Shown here: piece by piece, positions 29,085 through 40,859 of the stretch
How positions within the stretch are numbered: position 1 is the stretch's first letter
How the letters are laid out: each line of letters starts with the position of its first letter
DNA from: Agapetus fuscipes
Lineage: Eukaryota; Arthropoda; Insecta; Trichoptera; Glossosomatidae
Length of the DNA stretch: 64,000 nt
Reading direction: 5' to 3'
NCBI GenBank assembly: GCA_951799405.1
Contig: OX637332.1
Coordinates: 1,803,001-1,867,000 of the forward strand
Program-made: the position numbers and the translations under genes
Notes under the pieces: generated by a model
The model's input: only the letters and a program-made list of their open reading frames with translations
What the model was told of the DNA's origin: nothing
Databases searched by the model: none

Positions 29085-29459
29085 GAAAACAACTTCCAGT
29101 TTGATGTCATCCAGCCGAATTACAAGAAAGGAAGTGTAGCTTTGCGGGAGACTCTAGAAGACAGAATAATCTAAAATGATGTGGTGGTGATATGGTGGTT
29201 GCTGTCCTGATCCTTTGTAGCAGGGCTGTTAGCTGCGTAGTGTGTTTTATTGCCGATGTTTTGTTGAAAACAACTTGTGACGCCATCCAGCTGAATTACA
29301 AGAAAGGAAGCGAAGCAATATTTTTAAGGAATCCTTTGCGGGAGACTCCCTAGATTTCAAAGAATCTTAAATAAAGTGGTGTTGATGTGGTGGTTGCTGT
29401 CCTGATCCTTTGTAGCAGGGCTGTTAGCTGCGTAGTGTGTTTTATTGCCGTTGTTTTGA
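29085..29459 (-). repeat. Tandem duplication of the LINE-D 3' UTR
   Basis: Two units of about 180 bp (from gaaaacaactt at 29088 and 29265) share catccagc-gaattacaag, gatcctttgtagcagggctg and ttagctgcgtagtgtgtttt. On minus the second unit follows the LINE-D stop codon and ends aatctagggagtctcccgc, so it is the LINE-D UTR. Confidence 0.75.
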
Positions 29460-29735
29460 GACACTGAAAGATTGTGACTTATTGGTGTTGATTAGAACAG
29501 GATCAAATTGGGGTGGAAACGCAGATACCGGTAACTCGTTCCATAATTGGGCAGTTTGGCAAAATAATGAGTCGTGAAAAAAACAAGTTTTTATCGTACT
29601 GATGTCGACTGCAAAGGGACGAATGTGAGCCGTTCTACGAGTTGCCCTTGTTGTGACGAGAGGAGGATATGTACACATAAACTTAACTTTTCTTAATTTA
29701 TTGTTAATTTTACTTTCTGGCCAGTTGTGTTGCAC
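29442..29735 (-). pseudogene. LINE-D RT C-terminus
   Basis: 97 aa on minus: YPPLVTTRATRRTAHIRPFA, DISTIKTCFFHDSLFCQTAQ, LWNELPVSAFPPQFDPVLI. The R-HPF-VD-...-F..TA-LWN-LP layout is typical of the C-terminal end of CR1/Jockey-type ORF2. It closely resembles 47336-47878. Confidence 0.8.
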
Positions 29736-29879
29736 GCATGTAAGGCTTGAAGTCTAACTCAGAAACAAGACAAGTCTTTAAGAAAAAAATGTTTGACGCA
29801 TTCTCGGGCCTGTAACTGAAGGTGACAGATGGTGCATCTGTACCAACTTGGAGCTGATTTCTATGTTTTAAAATTCAAA

Positions 29880-30150
29880 CATAGTTTTGGTAATGAAATC
29901 AAGAAAATTTCAGTGGGCTGGACATGAAGTACGTGCAGAGGAATCCATGATAATCAGAAATGTCTTTGATGGTGCTTCATCTGGTGTTAGACCACTCAGA
30001 CGTCCCAGGATAGACAATGTGGGTGGGCAGACAATGTCGAGGCCAGCGCGGAAGTCCTGGGAGTATGGAGACCATGGAGGGAAGCAGCACAAGACAGAGA
30101 GTCTTTGAAGATTGAGGTATAGAAGGTTCTGAGCCTTCAGGGCTTGTGAA
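29880..30150 (+). pseudogene. RTE-like LINE C-terminal remnant
   Basis: A plus frame gives FQWAGHEVRAEESMIIRNVF, DGASSGVRPLRRPRIDNV and, in another frame, WREAAQDRESL. The WAGH-...-VFDG-..R..RRPR-DN...-AQDR order is that of the RTE-like C-terminus. At least one frameshift separates the parts. Confidence 0.65.
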
Positions 30151-30154
30151 TTGG

Positions 30155-30653
30155 ATCTATAATATAATCTATAATCTAAGTTGCGAGGATATATTCATTT
30201 AAAGCTCTCAAATGCATGCCCACAAACAAACACGTGTAGTTCGCGCTACAAATGCTGAATGTGTACTTACAAATAAAACCCAAACCTCAAATGAACATAA
30301 GCCCTACAACTTTTGCCGACCTTTTCTGACACAGAGGGGACATTGGCAAAGTGAACCATTTTTAACAGTATGGGTGATCAGCCTCATACGAACCTATAAG
30401 TCAAGGAATACAAATAATAAATAACATTTAAGTATAAAAAAAGAACAAAACCTTAAAAAGAAATCTACACACAAAAAGTCAATAATTTTCTACACAAAAA
30501 ATGTAACAAATGAATAAGCCAACATTGCGAATCAACATTGCAGATTAGCCGCCACTTCTTCCTGTCCTTGCATACTTATTTCATTTCATCCAGAGTCATA
30601 ACCTTTTTCATACCAGCCCTCCTTTTATTATGACTCTGGATATCCCATTCATT
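30155..30653 (-). mobile_element. LINE-A, second subfamily, with RT end
   Basis: Tail with aaacaaacacgtgtagttcg, the UTR, and the RT C-terminal segment at 30540-30653. The 3' repeat here is ataatctataatcta. Confidence 0.8.
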
Positions 30654-30659
30654 CTTGAT

Positions 30660-31065
30660 TATGGATTGAGTGAGTAAATTCTTTTTTACTTTCATTAAAT
30701 CATAAAAGCTAAATTACTTCTGAGTGTGATTTCTTCTGTTCAGCTCCTTGCACAGTCACACTTTGTTTGACAAGTTCGCCTAGGGGAATGGTGACACAGG
30801 GGTCGACACAACACTAATGTGCAATGACTTGTGACGTCATACATACCGTTACTCCTACATTAGATTTGTAATGTTACACCACTTAACGGAATCTCATAAG
30901 TTAAATACATTAGAAACAAATATAAGGGTGATTTTGTACAGAATTAAAAACGCATTCCATAAAACGTCTTGTATGAAAAACGGGATCCCCAATATTTTCT
31001 TAAACACGTAACCGACGTTATCAGGAGATGTGTCACTTCTACGACAAATAAGCACAAACTTTACA
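30660..31065. other. Unassigned sequence
   Basis: No motif or partner found. Confidence 0.4.
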
Positions 31066-31577
31066 CACCTAATCTAATCTAATCTAAGTTGCAAAGATAT
31101 GTTACATTGGAGATTCACTACATGCATTCTCACAACCAGACACGTACAAGTTCGCGCTTGCACATGCCGCATGTGAACCTACAACATAAAAACCAAATCT
31201 CAAATAAACATTCACCCTGCTCTTGCCGTCCTTCCCTGAGACAGGGGTGACATTGGCAAAGTGAACCATTTTTACAGCATGGGTGGTCAGCCGCATACCA
31301 ACCTATAAGTCAAGGAACATACACGGCAAATTACATTTTATAAATCAGTAAATAAGAATATTATCAAAACTAAACACAAAACAAATTCCAACAAACCCTA
31401 GCCGCCAACATTACAGATCAACCGCCATTTCTTTCTGTCCTTACATACTTCTTCATTTCCTCCAGAGTCATAACCTTTTTCATACAGGCTCTTCTATTAT
31501 TATGACTCTGGATATTCCATTCATTCGCAATGTCGGATATTTGGTCCATCCATACCTTTCTCGGTCATCCTCTACAC
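31066..31577 (-). mobile_element. LINE-A with RT end
   Basis: Tail (aatctaatctaatctaag to aacctataagtcaaggaac), UTR and RT C-terminus to the GRGRPRK-equivalent region, where it is truncated (cctttctcggtcatcctcta on plus). Confidence 0.85.
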
Positions 31578-31579
31578 AC

Positions 31580-31925
31580 ATGCTTATAAAACAATCAACA
31601 ACAAATCTCCTGATCAAGCCGACAAAATGTTGAGAAACCCATTTTTCTCTCTATCAGGGTTCGTAACATCCACAGGTAACATCCCTTTTAATTGTATTAA
31701 AAATTCTTCATACAACCGTTATCGCATATATTTTAATTAAAAAACATAGTGTCATAATAAAATACACATACCTATTTGTACAGATAGTTACGTTAATTTT
31801 AAATGAACAATTACTTACAAATACACCTGTTTGCTTGTAAATGCTAATACTTAAATATAAATTTACATATATTTAACTTAGATTGCAGAAGTATACTTTC
31901 AAATGTCATACTATCAAGTAAACGG
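31580..31925. other. Unassigned sequence
   Basis: AT-rich. Nothing recognised. Confidence 0.4.
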
Positions 31926-31930
31926 TGGAC

Positions 31931-32230
31931 CGGTCCGTAGTCCAGTGGCAACACATCGGACTCGTAAATGGAAGGTTGTGGATTCGGATCCCGGCGGAGC
32001 ACAAAAATATACCATTTATATTTCGAATGTGCTCTTCGCAGAGTTGAAAAATTCATAAACCTGTACCAAAGACCGGTCACTGAAAGGTCCATCCAACCTT
32101 ACAACAACTGGGTCTTGCTTGAGAATTGGCGCTTTCTACATCAACGACCAAGCTCGCAGAGGGCTCTTGAGGTGTGATACACACAAAAACAGCGCTCACC
32201 AAATAAATCATCCTAATAATATTATTACTT
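31931..32230 (+). mobile_element. SINE-1 with LINE-E type tail
   Basis: Head ggaccggtccgtagtccagt with B box ggattcggatcc, body with aaattcataaacc and aactgggtcttgcttgag, then gaggtgtgatacacacaaaa and agcgctcaccaaataaatca. It ends cctaataatattatta. No 5S domain in front. Confidence 0.88.
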
Positions 32231-32660
32231 TACACATTTACAACAAACCAAAAAATAATTACCAAAATCATTCCAAACACAAATTGCACGTAGAGTCAAA
32301 AAGTGTGCAATTCAGTTCAACCGCACAACTACTCGTATCTGCATTAATTCGGACATAAATCTGTGCATCCCCCTGCCCACCTGGGCACCCCCTCGCCTAA
32401 TTTACTAGCGCTAGTAATCCGCGCTGAAATATTAATACCCCAACTGATCCGGCCGGATTACGCCGCGTCACCATTACTCATATTCGGAGCTTAGCAGTGT
32501 TTGTTTTGCCTGCGACACATTTTCCCTCTCGACAGATATTGTTTCGAATGTCTTTGCTAATCGTTACAAATTGGGCTTAGCTGCCGGCAGCTCAATCTGT
32601 CCGCGCCAATTAATGCGACTGTGAAATGTGAATCTCTCCATGGCTCAATGATAAGAGTGC
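32231..32660. other. Unassigned sequence
   Basis: Partly GC-rich, single-copy in the window. Near 32636-32660 ccatggctcaatgataagag looks like a tRNA-type D-arm, but no B box follows. Confidence 0.4.
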
Positions 32661-32819
32661 GCTTTACAATATGATCATTTTTAGTAAACTGCTTTCATCA
32701 TCATCTCTCAGCACCAAAACAAGCGACTCAAGTTCAGAAACTCCATCTGGACAATTGATAATCTCAGTAAGGATGCTGCATCCTATTGGAAGTCGATGTG
32801 GGAGAAAAAAATACTTTAA

Positions 32820-33097
32820 AAATCCCTCTACCACACCAGGAGGTCCCAGGATCTTCGGGGAAGACTATGGACGACCTTAAATAGGATCGGCACTGAGCAA
32901 GGTCGTTGCAACTCTTGCTCCATGGATGGGGATTAGCTCCATATTTAGGGTGTGGCTGTGGGGCGGAGAACCAGACTGTCCGGAACATAGTGGAGCAGTG
33001 CCCCATCAGAAGACAGCCTCCTTGCCTGAAAGACCTCCATGAAGCCACGCCAGGAGCAGTGAAGTGGACGGAGGGCTTGGATATTCGCCTTTGACGC
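32820..33097 (+). pseudogene. LINE C-terminal zinc-knuckle remnant
   Basis: In shifting plus frames: LWTTLNRIGTEQGRCN, then WGLAPYLGCGCGAENQTVRN, IVEQCPIRRQPPCLKDLHEA and ending GLDIRL at 33094. The R-T-G-GRC ... C-CGA-QTV-HI--CP layout is the C-terminal zinc-binding segment of a common insect LINE ORF2. Frame breaks between the two blocks show it is decayed. Confidence 0.65.
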
Positions 33098-33099
33098 GG

Positions 33100-33565
33100 C
33101 CCAATGGCCAAGAAATTTATTGCGCTTGCCAGCCATACGCAAAGAAAAAGAAAAGAAAGAGACAGAATGATCACATGAAGTATCTGTGATGTGATCCATA
33201 TCCTGTTCAACTTTTAGCGCACTTCTATCGAAGATCGTTGATTATCGTGGCTATTTTGACCTTATTGTTAGATGCTGCGTTTTAAAACAGGGACTTGATG
33301 CTTTTGATGAACCATTGTCGCCGGTTTTTCAGCCACGATGTCCTTCGGCGTCCCTGATGTCTTCTCCCCTCATTCTTACCCTGTACGATAAGATGGAGAA
33401 AACGGTGTTTTTAATTTCTCAAAATATGACCAAAGTACATAAGCTTTTTCTGCTTAATCCATATAGTTGTCCAGAAAGTTTGTACTTGAACATAATTAAA
33501 ATATTCCATACGTTAAATATTTACAAAATGTGGCCTACAAAGCCCGTTTCATAATTAAGTTATAT
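33100..33565. other. Unassigned sequence
   Basis: No motif found. Confidence 0.35.
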
Positions 33566-33570
33566 TAATC

Positions 33571-33655
33571 TCATCTAAGTTGCAAATATATATATGTAAA
33601 ATTAAAGATTCACATTTTCACAAACAGACACGTATAAGTTCGCGCTTAAGGTTAT
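33571..33655 (-). mobile_element. LINE-A 3' tail, terminal 85 bp
   Basis: ctcatctaagttgcaaat and cacaaacagacacgtataag remain. Confidence 0.65.
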
Positions 33656-34215
33656 ACGAGAGTTTAAGAAGATTATTAATATCGGGACTAAAGAACCTCT
33701 TTAATTGTTTTATGAACTAAAATCGTAATTTTATGTCAAATAACTTTGACTCATCATGATTAGATGGCGTTACTCCCCAGCGTTTTAGTTTTTATAAACT
33801 TTTGGATAAACGCTATGGCTGTGTAAACGCTTTTAGAATTCACCGGTAGGGCTTAGAAACTTTTCTTAGCCATTTTGTGTTTCTTTTTTATAATACATCA
33901 AAAAAATCCTGACTTTAATTAAAAGCAATAAGTTGTACATTTTTTAAATAAAAGTATTTACTTTATTTCGAAATAAATTAATTTATTATTTGTTACACAT
34001 TTCATTTTTCACAAAATTGTATAGAAAGTAACACAACGCTCCTTGAGAGCGTTTTACTTTTTATATAATTAATTGTGAATCTTCAGATAAAAGATTCAGC
34101 ACACATAATAGTGTTGTATGAGTGTTGTACACAAACTTTAACAATTTATTGCATCTTGAATACAAACACGGATTTGTGTGCAGAGCATTATTTTTATTTA
34201 CCAGTGCGACGTTCT
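33656..34215. other. AT-rich stretch left of the duplication
   Basis: No gene or known repeat. Its relation to the 0 kb copy cannot be tested because that copy starts at the window edge. Confidence 0.4.
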
Positions 34216-34620
34216 GCTGTTCTGCCCTGCTTACCAAAAAGGAAGTATCTGCAAAATATTTGTTTTGAGATAATCTACTTCAAACTTGAGTTTGTTGGGC
34301 TAACTTATTTAAATTTAAAGATTTCAGTTTCAATTTTTTACCATGGTTTTTGTGAGTGACCTTTTACGTATAACTATTAAAAAATATGAAAATAAATTAA
34401 CAATTCACAAAATTATAACACTTACTGCTTTTTGGTTATAAGAAAAACTAAGCATAAAAGCAGTAAGTGACAGATACTACCTACTTTTTTTCTTAGCAAA
34501 TGTACAATTAAAGAGGCAGTAAGTGCTTTATTTCTGCTTAAAGTGATTTTTATAGCAATGAAACAAAGCAGGTTAACTTAAATATTTTACTTATCTAATC
34601 TAAGCTGCAGAGATTTATAT

Positions 34621-34875
34621 CAATTCTAATCTAATCTAATGTAAGTTGCAAAGATATGTTACATTGGAGATTCACATTACATGCATTCTCACAACCAGAC
34701 ACGTACAAGTTTGCGCTTGCACATGCCTCATGTGAACCTACAACATAAAAACCAAATCTCAAATGGACATACACCCTGCAACTCTTGCCGTCCTTCCCTG
34801 AGATAGGGGTGATATTGGCAAATTGAACCATTTTTACAGCATAGGTGGTCAGCCGCATACCAACCTATAAGTCAA
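34621..34875 (-). mobile_element. LINE-A 3' tail within the duplication
   Basis: Counterpart of 403-661, differing at only a few bases. Confidence 0.85.
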
Positions 34876-34954
34876 GGAACATACACGACAATTTAAATCA
34901 ATAAATAATCATTTCTATGGACATCAAAACTAAAACAAATTCCAATTTTATAAA

Positions 34955-35197
34955 CCCAAGCCGCCAACATTACAGATCAACCGCCATTTCTATCTTTCTT
35001 TACATACTTCTTTCATTTCCTCCAGTCTTTGGTAAAGGTTTATGAATTTTTCATCTCAGCGAAGAGCAAATTTGAAAATATAAATGGTATATTTTTTGTG
35101 CTCCGCCGGGATTCGAACCCACGCCCTTCCATTCTTGCCACATATACTTTCTTCGTCAGTCTTTCCTCATTCATTCTCTCCATATGCTCAAACCATC
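34955..35197 (-). mobile_element. LINE-A/SINE-1 chimera within the duplication
   Basis: Counterpart of 735-975. Here the right junction reads tttcctccag/tctttgg, showing LINE-A joined to SINE-1 with two or three bases of possible microhomology. Confidence 0.75.
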
Positions 35198-36155
35198 GAG
35201 TATGTAGTAGTTATGTAATATTATATAGAAAGAAGTACTTAAGCAAAATATTTTTTTTTTTGAGATACGAGGTTTTGAAAGTAAGGCGACGATATTCTGA
35301 CACCGCGAAATAATTTATGTTTTGCCAATGAATCTTTCTAGTGGAATACCTGTATATACGTATTTTACTAAACCACAGCCACTCGTGCATTTCCGTCGAT
35401 ATACGAAGATATACGAGTATACCCGAAGTGTAAAATTCTCGTAACTATAGGAAATAGACCGCATGCGAAAAATGTATCGAATCTTAAACAGCATCTCGAG
35501 CTGGCGTTTTGGTTTTCATGCATTTTTGTACCTGTTTGGTCCAGTTTTAACGTAAACGCTTGAACTCCGTTACACTTAAATTTCGGACTCATAATTTTTT
35601 GGTCAAAAACGGAGGAGATATTATATTTAAAGCCAGTTCACGAATCCGCCACAGTTTATCCGTGGCGCCAAAGACTGGATCATTTTTTGTATGAAAATCT
35701 TTCTTTTTCCATTATTAGTTATAAATTAGAGGAGAAAAAATAAAACAAGTAATGCATTGAAAACATAAAAAATATCACTTCAAATCCTAAAAGGAAAATA
35801 AACCATTAAAAGACGAATTTAGCTACAATATCGTATGCAAAATTTGGGTACTTTTTAAATAATCATAAAAAATCAATGAAAAGTAAAAAAAAACAACTAA
35901 CAAGTAGAAAAAATAAAACTAATCAAAATGAATGTTTTGAAATAAAAAAAAGTTAGGATTTATTCATAAGAACAGTGGAAATCTCCATTTAAGGTATCTC
36001 CGTAAATAAAATTATTTTGAATTGGTATTTTATGGAAAAAAATACCTTATTTTATGTGTTAATTTAAACTGGAGAAAAAATACTACCTTACCATTCAAAA
36101 TATGGGTTATTTCGGTCATCAAAGTTGGGCGCGCTGACCTCTCAATCACCCTTAA

Positions 36156-36910
36156 ACATGCCGCATGTTGAACTTACCAATATAATTCCATTTTTTAAAT
36201 TTATACTCATAGAGAAATTTTACATAAATCAGATGCCGATATATCAACACCAAGTTATCCTAAAAGGTGGAAAGATAGCTGGACGTTGTCATCTCAGAAT
36301 CAATGAAGCGATATGTTATTTTTTTGGAATCACGGACCGAAGAAACAAAGTGAAGGAAAAAAGAACTCACACTTTTATAATTTAAAGACGTATCAGTTGT
36401 GTTGCTTATATTTCGCAGTGTATTTTCTTTCCACACTCACGCTTTAATACATGCAAAAGACGTTGTTCTTTTTACGCAAAGGGGGAAGGATGTTTTCATC
36501 CGCGCGCCAAATTGTGTGCCCTAATACTCGGCGTTATAGCGCATTACGCGCGTCATACGAGGCTATTACATTTTTTCGCGCCAAAACAGGAGATACCTCC
36601 CTTCCATCCAACTCCCCCAAACCACCCCCCCCCCTTCTTTTCTAACTCCCCTGTTTCGAAAAAAAGAGGGGGGAGTTGAAAAAAAGCGAGATAAGTTAAC
36701 AGCTCTCGGCTCGCGCGACGAGTCCGTGATTTAATACTATTTGCATAAAGCGACCCCCCTTGCATCCCCCCCCTTATCCCAGAAGCCGGGGGGGGGGGGA
36801 GGTGAACAGGGAAAGCTACTCCCCCCCCTCGAAACAACATAAAGCTGACAGTACACTTTGTACAATATACATTTCACTTATTTTTTTTTCTAAAATCATA
36901 AAGTAAAATT
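36156..36910. other. Unassigned, with long C and G tracts
   Basis: 36620-36840 contains several C or G runs of 8 or more bases and an inverted aactcccc / ggggagtt pair (36646-36676). About 36157-36185 resembles a LINE-A fragment (acatgccgcatg). No gene seen. Confidence 0.4.
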
Positions 36911-36915
36911 ACAAT

Positions 36916-37166
36916 TCCTTGACTTACGTGTATAGGTTGATAAGAGGCTGACCAGCTGAACTGTAAAAAATGGTTCCCTTTACCAATGTTACCCCTGGTT
37001 TAGGGGAGGTCGGCAACAGTTGCAGGGCTTATGTTGATTTAAGGTTTGGTTTTTTTTTTCAATGTGCAGCGTGTGTTCTAAGCGTGAACTTACACGTGTC
37101 TGCTTATTGGAATCGATTGCATTGAGAATAAATAAACCTTAAATGTCTCTTTGCAACTTGTATTAC
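36916..37166 (+). mobile_element. LINE-A 3' tail, diverged
   Basis: Starts attccttgacttacgtg, keeps ggctgaccagctgaactg and cgtgtctgcttattgg, and ends tctttgcaacttg. Confidence 0.75.
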
Positions 37167-37302
37167 AGAAAATGCCCAATGTATTAAAATCAATGATTAA
37201 CATACACGCCCACAGCAGAAACTGTGAAAACGCATGTGTACTCAGCAAATTAAGAATTTATACGACAATATTTCTAACAGAATACAGAAAGTCTACATAT
37301 AT

Positions 37303-37595
37303 ATTGGTCCGTAGTCCAGTGGTAACACTTCGGACTCGTAAATGGAAGGATGTGGGTTCGAATCCCGGCGGAGCACAAAAAATATACCATTTATATTTTC
37401 AATTTTGCTCTTCGCTGGGTTGAAAAATTCATAAACCTTTACCAAAGACAGGTCATCAAAAGGTCCATTCAGCCTTACAGCAACTGGGTCTTGCTTAAGA
37501 ATTGGCGCTTTCTACAGCGACAGCCAAGCTCGCAGAGGGCTCTTGAGATGTGATACACACAAAAACAGCGCTCACCAAATAAATCAGCCTAATTT
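37303..37595 (+). mobile_element. SINE-1 with LINE-E type tail
   Basis: Head from ggtccgtagtccagtggtaa with a perfect B box gggttcgaatccc, the best-preserved tRNA-like head in the family. The tail ends caccaaataaatcagcctaa. The 5' end starts at ggtccg, without the ggacc seen in other copies. Confidence 0.88.
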
Positions 37596-37599
37596 ATTT

Positions 37600-38480
37600 T
37601 TTTAATAAATGGGTTTCATTTTGTAAGCCATATATTTTTTTTATAATTTATTACTATTTTTTTCCAAACACAATGATCGGTTGTAGCAGGGGCTTTGCCT
37701 TGTTTGGGTGCAGGTTCCAGCCACCCTTATCTGTGACACAAATCGCTTGGATTTATATCTGAGGGGAGGCCCCCCCCCCGCACGGGGGATGGACAAATTC
37801 CTCAGTTTCGATTATGAAATTTTTCAAAACAAATTAATTTCCCGGCTGGTAAGTTTGTGGTTATTGCCACCATTAATAACACATCCCATTGTTGGGTTTT
37901 ATACCTTGGGGTCTCTCGCGACTTATGTACTGACAGGTCTTATTTTATTTATTTATTAAATACTACAAGCAATAGAAAAAATAACTATTCATTTTATTAT
38001 TAATAGTAATAAACTTTTCTTTGTTACTTACGCGCTTACAAATGCAAGAGCATAAGCGACATAAACTAAATTGTTCAGAAGAGCAGTTTAAAGTTTGAGA
38101 TTGCAGAAAAATGGCATAACTTTTATATGCAATTTATGGCAATAACTAATCATATCGGTAAAATCAAAACAGCTCTAAAATTAAAAAAGTTAAGGCATAT
38201 ATTGGCATTCCTGCTAATGTGGTTTTACGATGTTGTACGATTTTTTTACGACAAGCGCCTTTAGGAAAAAAAAGCCAAAATTTTGTCAGTTACACTAAAA
38301 CCATACTTGGAAAACGCAGTTGTTTGCTTGGGCAAAGACAACACAAAAATCATCGTAGAGCTATGGGAGTTAGTGCATTAGAAAGAGCGGAAAATTTCAA
38401 GTAGGATAGCATTCATAATTAATTTTTAACCAAAATGTCGCTTATCTTATGCCGCTGCTCTTTAACCGTCGAAATGTAGG
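37600..38480. other. Unassigned sequence
   Basis: gcataagcgacat at 38049-38061 and its near complement around 38434-38452 could be the ends of a ~400-bp DNA element enclosing a 61-aa frame (38219-38404). The inverted match is imperfect, so I do not call it an element. Confidence 0.35.
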
Positions 38481-38487
38481 TACTTAA

Positions 38488-38622
38488 AAATTTAAATCCA
38501 AACCTCAAATGAACATAGGCCCTGCAACTTTTGCCAACCTCTTCAGAAACAGGGATCATATTGGCAGAATGAACCATTTTTTACAGTATGGGTGGTCAGC
38601 CTCATACCGACCTATAAGTCAA
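38488..38622 (-). mobile_element. LINE-A tail fragment joined to SINE-2
   Basis: aatccaaacctcaaatgaac to gacctataagtcaaggaata. It lies directly downstream, in sense, of the SINE-2 at 38638-38945, the same order as the chimera at 62667-63048. Confidence 0.75.
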
Positions 38623-38637
38623 GGAATACAACTTTAA

Positions 38638-38945
38638 CTAAGCTAAGCTACACATATGGTGTAACTTCTTGCCGCGTTATCTCCGAAGGGGTCGCATGTG
38701 GCGAGTTGAACCTATTTATTTTTACAGGTAAGGAGGCCGGCCTTACGCCAACCACTTCAGTTGAAGTGGAGGTTTCCCAGCTCTCGAGAGGGCTGGTACT
38801 CATTTCTTGTGAAGGCTGAGTAAACCTTGCCGGTATTTTATTTTGGGGTTTGACTTAAACACCGAAACGGGAAATCATTTCTGACACCCTCGGTAGGATT
38901 CGAACCCGAGCTCACGGCATGGAATGCAAGCACTCTACCTATATT
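38638..38945 (-). mobile_element. SINE-2
   Basis: Body and 3' end complete (taagctacacatatggtgta, the ccttacgccaaccacttcag block). The head is kept up to the B box ggattcgaaccc but the A-box side is lost at about 38945. Confidence 0.85.
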
Positions 38946-39026
38946 TAGGTATATTAGTCTTAAAAACTCTTATAAAAAAAATCAATAGAAATTTCAATTA
39001 TTAATGACATAAAATTATGAATGAAT

Positions 39027-39098
39027 AAACCGCCAACATTACAGATTAGCCGCCATTTTTTTTATCTGTCCTCACATACTTTTTTCATTTCATCCAGA
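39027..39098 (-). mobile_element. LINE-A RT C-terminus fragment
   Basis: ccgccaacattacagattag and catactttttt-catttcatccag. Confidence 0.6.
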
Positions 39099-39341
39099 AA
39101 TCATTTTGAATTCCATTATTTAGTAATGCAACAACTATTTGCCTGTATTGCGGTCTCGCCGATGAGCACAGCTAGGCAGCGTCCACCCTTGTTTTTGTTT
39201 ATCTGGGATGTTCGCCGCTGCTCCTTTCGTATTCCTCACATTCGTTTGCGGCGGGATTTGCGCCTGCCCTCCAAACACCTGACGACAGGCTTATACCGGA
39301 GGGTGAGAAGAACGCAGGGCCTTCGTGCATGCGCACATGCA

Positions 39342-39482
39342 AAACCGGGAAACGGGAAAACGAGGAAACGGGAATAACGGGAAAGGGAAACGGTAATACC
39401 GGGAAACTGTAATACCTGGAAACGGGAATACCGGGAAACGGGAATACCGGGAAACGGGAATACCGGGAAACGGGAATACAGG
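39342..39482. repeat. Minisatellite, about 16-bp unit
   Basis: About eight or nine units of aataccgggaaacggg with variants at the left end, next to a LINE-A 3' end. Confidence 0.85.
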
Positions 39483-39487
39483 GGAGT

Positions 39488-39725
39488 CTAAATCTAAATC
39501 TAAGCTGCAAGGATATGTATCATTTGAGATTCATATTAAATGCATTCCCACAAGCAGACACGCATAATTGCGCGCTCACACTTGCCGCATGTAGACCTAC
39601 AATATAAAAAACCCAATTCTAAAATGAACATAAGCCCTGCAACTCTTGCCGACCTTCCCTGAAACAGGGGTGACATTGGCAAAGTGAACCATTTTTTACA
39701 GTACCAACCTATAAGTCAAGGAATA
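39488..39725 (-). mobile_element. LINE-A 3' tail
   Basis: Begins taaatctaaatctaagctgc (TTTAGA-repeat variant) and ends aacctataagtcaaggaata. The cagcatgggtggtcagcctcat block is deleted. Confidence 0.85.
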
Positions 39726-39952
39726 CGAGTAATAAAAAACATTTAAGTATAAAAAAAAAAACAACAACAAAATCTTAAAAATAAATCCATACAAAAAAAG
39801 TCCAAATTTCTTATGAAAAAAATGTAGAAAACTAATAAACCAACATTACTAATCAGCATACATCAAATAACATTCATTTAATTTTATGAACTACACCCAC
39901 ATCTAGCTTTTGGAAATTATTTTATAAAAATATATTTGTAACCATTCTGCTC

Positions 39953-39979
39953 CTGAAGATGCCTCATTAGGCGAAAATG
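39953..39979 (+). other. CTGA-hairpin-GAAA motif
   Basis: ctgaagat-gcct-catt-aggc-gaaaatg. The surrounding ~90 bp are repeated inverted at 48215-48305. See findings. Confidence 0.45.
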
Positions 39980-40374
39980 TTCGAGCAAAAACAAAAAGAA
40001 TAAAGTAAATTAAAGCCATGTTTTAACATTTCATTTTTTTTAATATTACGAAAATATTAATGCCGGGATCACTTTTCTCATTTCTTTCTTACACTTTGCC
40101 CGCCCTGGCAGCGGACTTTAAGTTACGGCAATACCAACAAATGGGATCTGTTTCCGCGGACAAGAAGATTTCCAAAACATATCGTTCTGGAAGCGATAAA
40201 GAGATGTCTCACCCGCGTACACACTACACATGTAGCCTAGATAAAGTCTTTTATAATATCTGTGAAAAACATATTTGTACAAATCTTAGGTATATTTAAA
40301 AATCTATATTTAAAAACTTGATAAACTAATATTCAAGACACCTGATGGAGAGACCTAAAAAAAAAAAACGCAAC

Positions 40375-40625
40375 TAAGCTTCACATATAGTGTAACTTCT
40401 TGCCTGCGTTATCCCCGAAGAAATCGCATGTGGCGATTCGGGACCTATTTATTTTTACGGATAAGGGGGCGGGCCTCACATCAACCACTTTCAGTTGAAG
40501 TGGGGCTTCCCAGCTCCCGGGGGGGCTGGTTCTCATTTCTTGTGAAGGCTTAGTAAACCTTGAGATCGAACCCTTGCTCTCGGCTTGAAATGCAAGCATT
40601 CTACCAATTGAGCTATCGACCTTTT
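40375..40625 (-). mobile_element. SINE-2 with an internal deletion
   Basis: 3' end and body are present. The gatttcccgtttcggtg segment is missing, so aaaccttg joins directly to agatcgaaccc of the head. A-box side gatagctcaattgg at about 40605-40620. Confidence 0.8.
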
Positions 40626-40626
40626 T

Positions 40627-40720
40627 ACGAGTTTGGTCGTCGTCGCTACAAAGCGCCAATTCTCAAGCAGGACCCAGTTGCTGTAAGGCTAGATGGACCT
40701 TTGGTGACTGATCTTTGGTA
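40627..40720 (-). mobile_element. SINE-1 body fragment
   Basis: ggtcgtcgtcgctacaaagc, gacccagttgctgtaagg and gatctttggtaaa on plus. Confidence 0.75.
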
Positions 40721-40859
40721 AATTTGAAAATACCGGGCGTTAGTTGTGTTTCGCGAACCTAGGTCTCTCCATCAGTTAAAGGTTTCTTGAATATTAGTTT
40801 ATCAAATTGTTTACGATTTTTAAATAAAAGATTTGTAAAATATTGTTACGATTATTGTT

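Larger units (their letters stand above)
34216..36155. repeat. Segmental duplication, copy 2 (partner 1-1934)
   Basis: Direct repeat of the window start. After cttaa (36155) the copies diverge: here acatgccgcatg, there gggaataagaac and the hAT-like element 13 bp on. The net length difference is only about 6 bp over 1.9 kb. Confidence 0.92.

Noticed and set aside
38046..38455. TIR DNA transposon with a 61-aa frame
   Set aside because: The supposed inverted ends differ by an 11-bp insertion and have no TSD. The frame has no motif.
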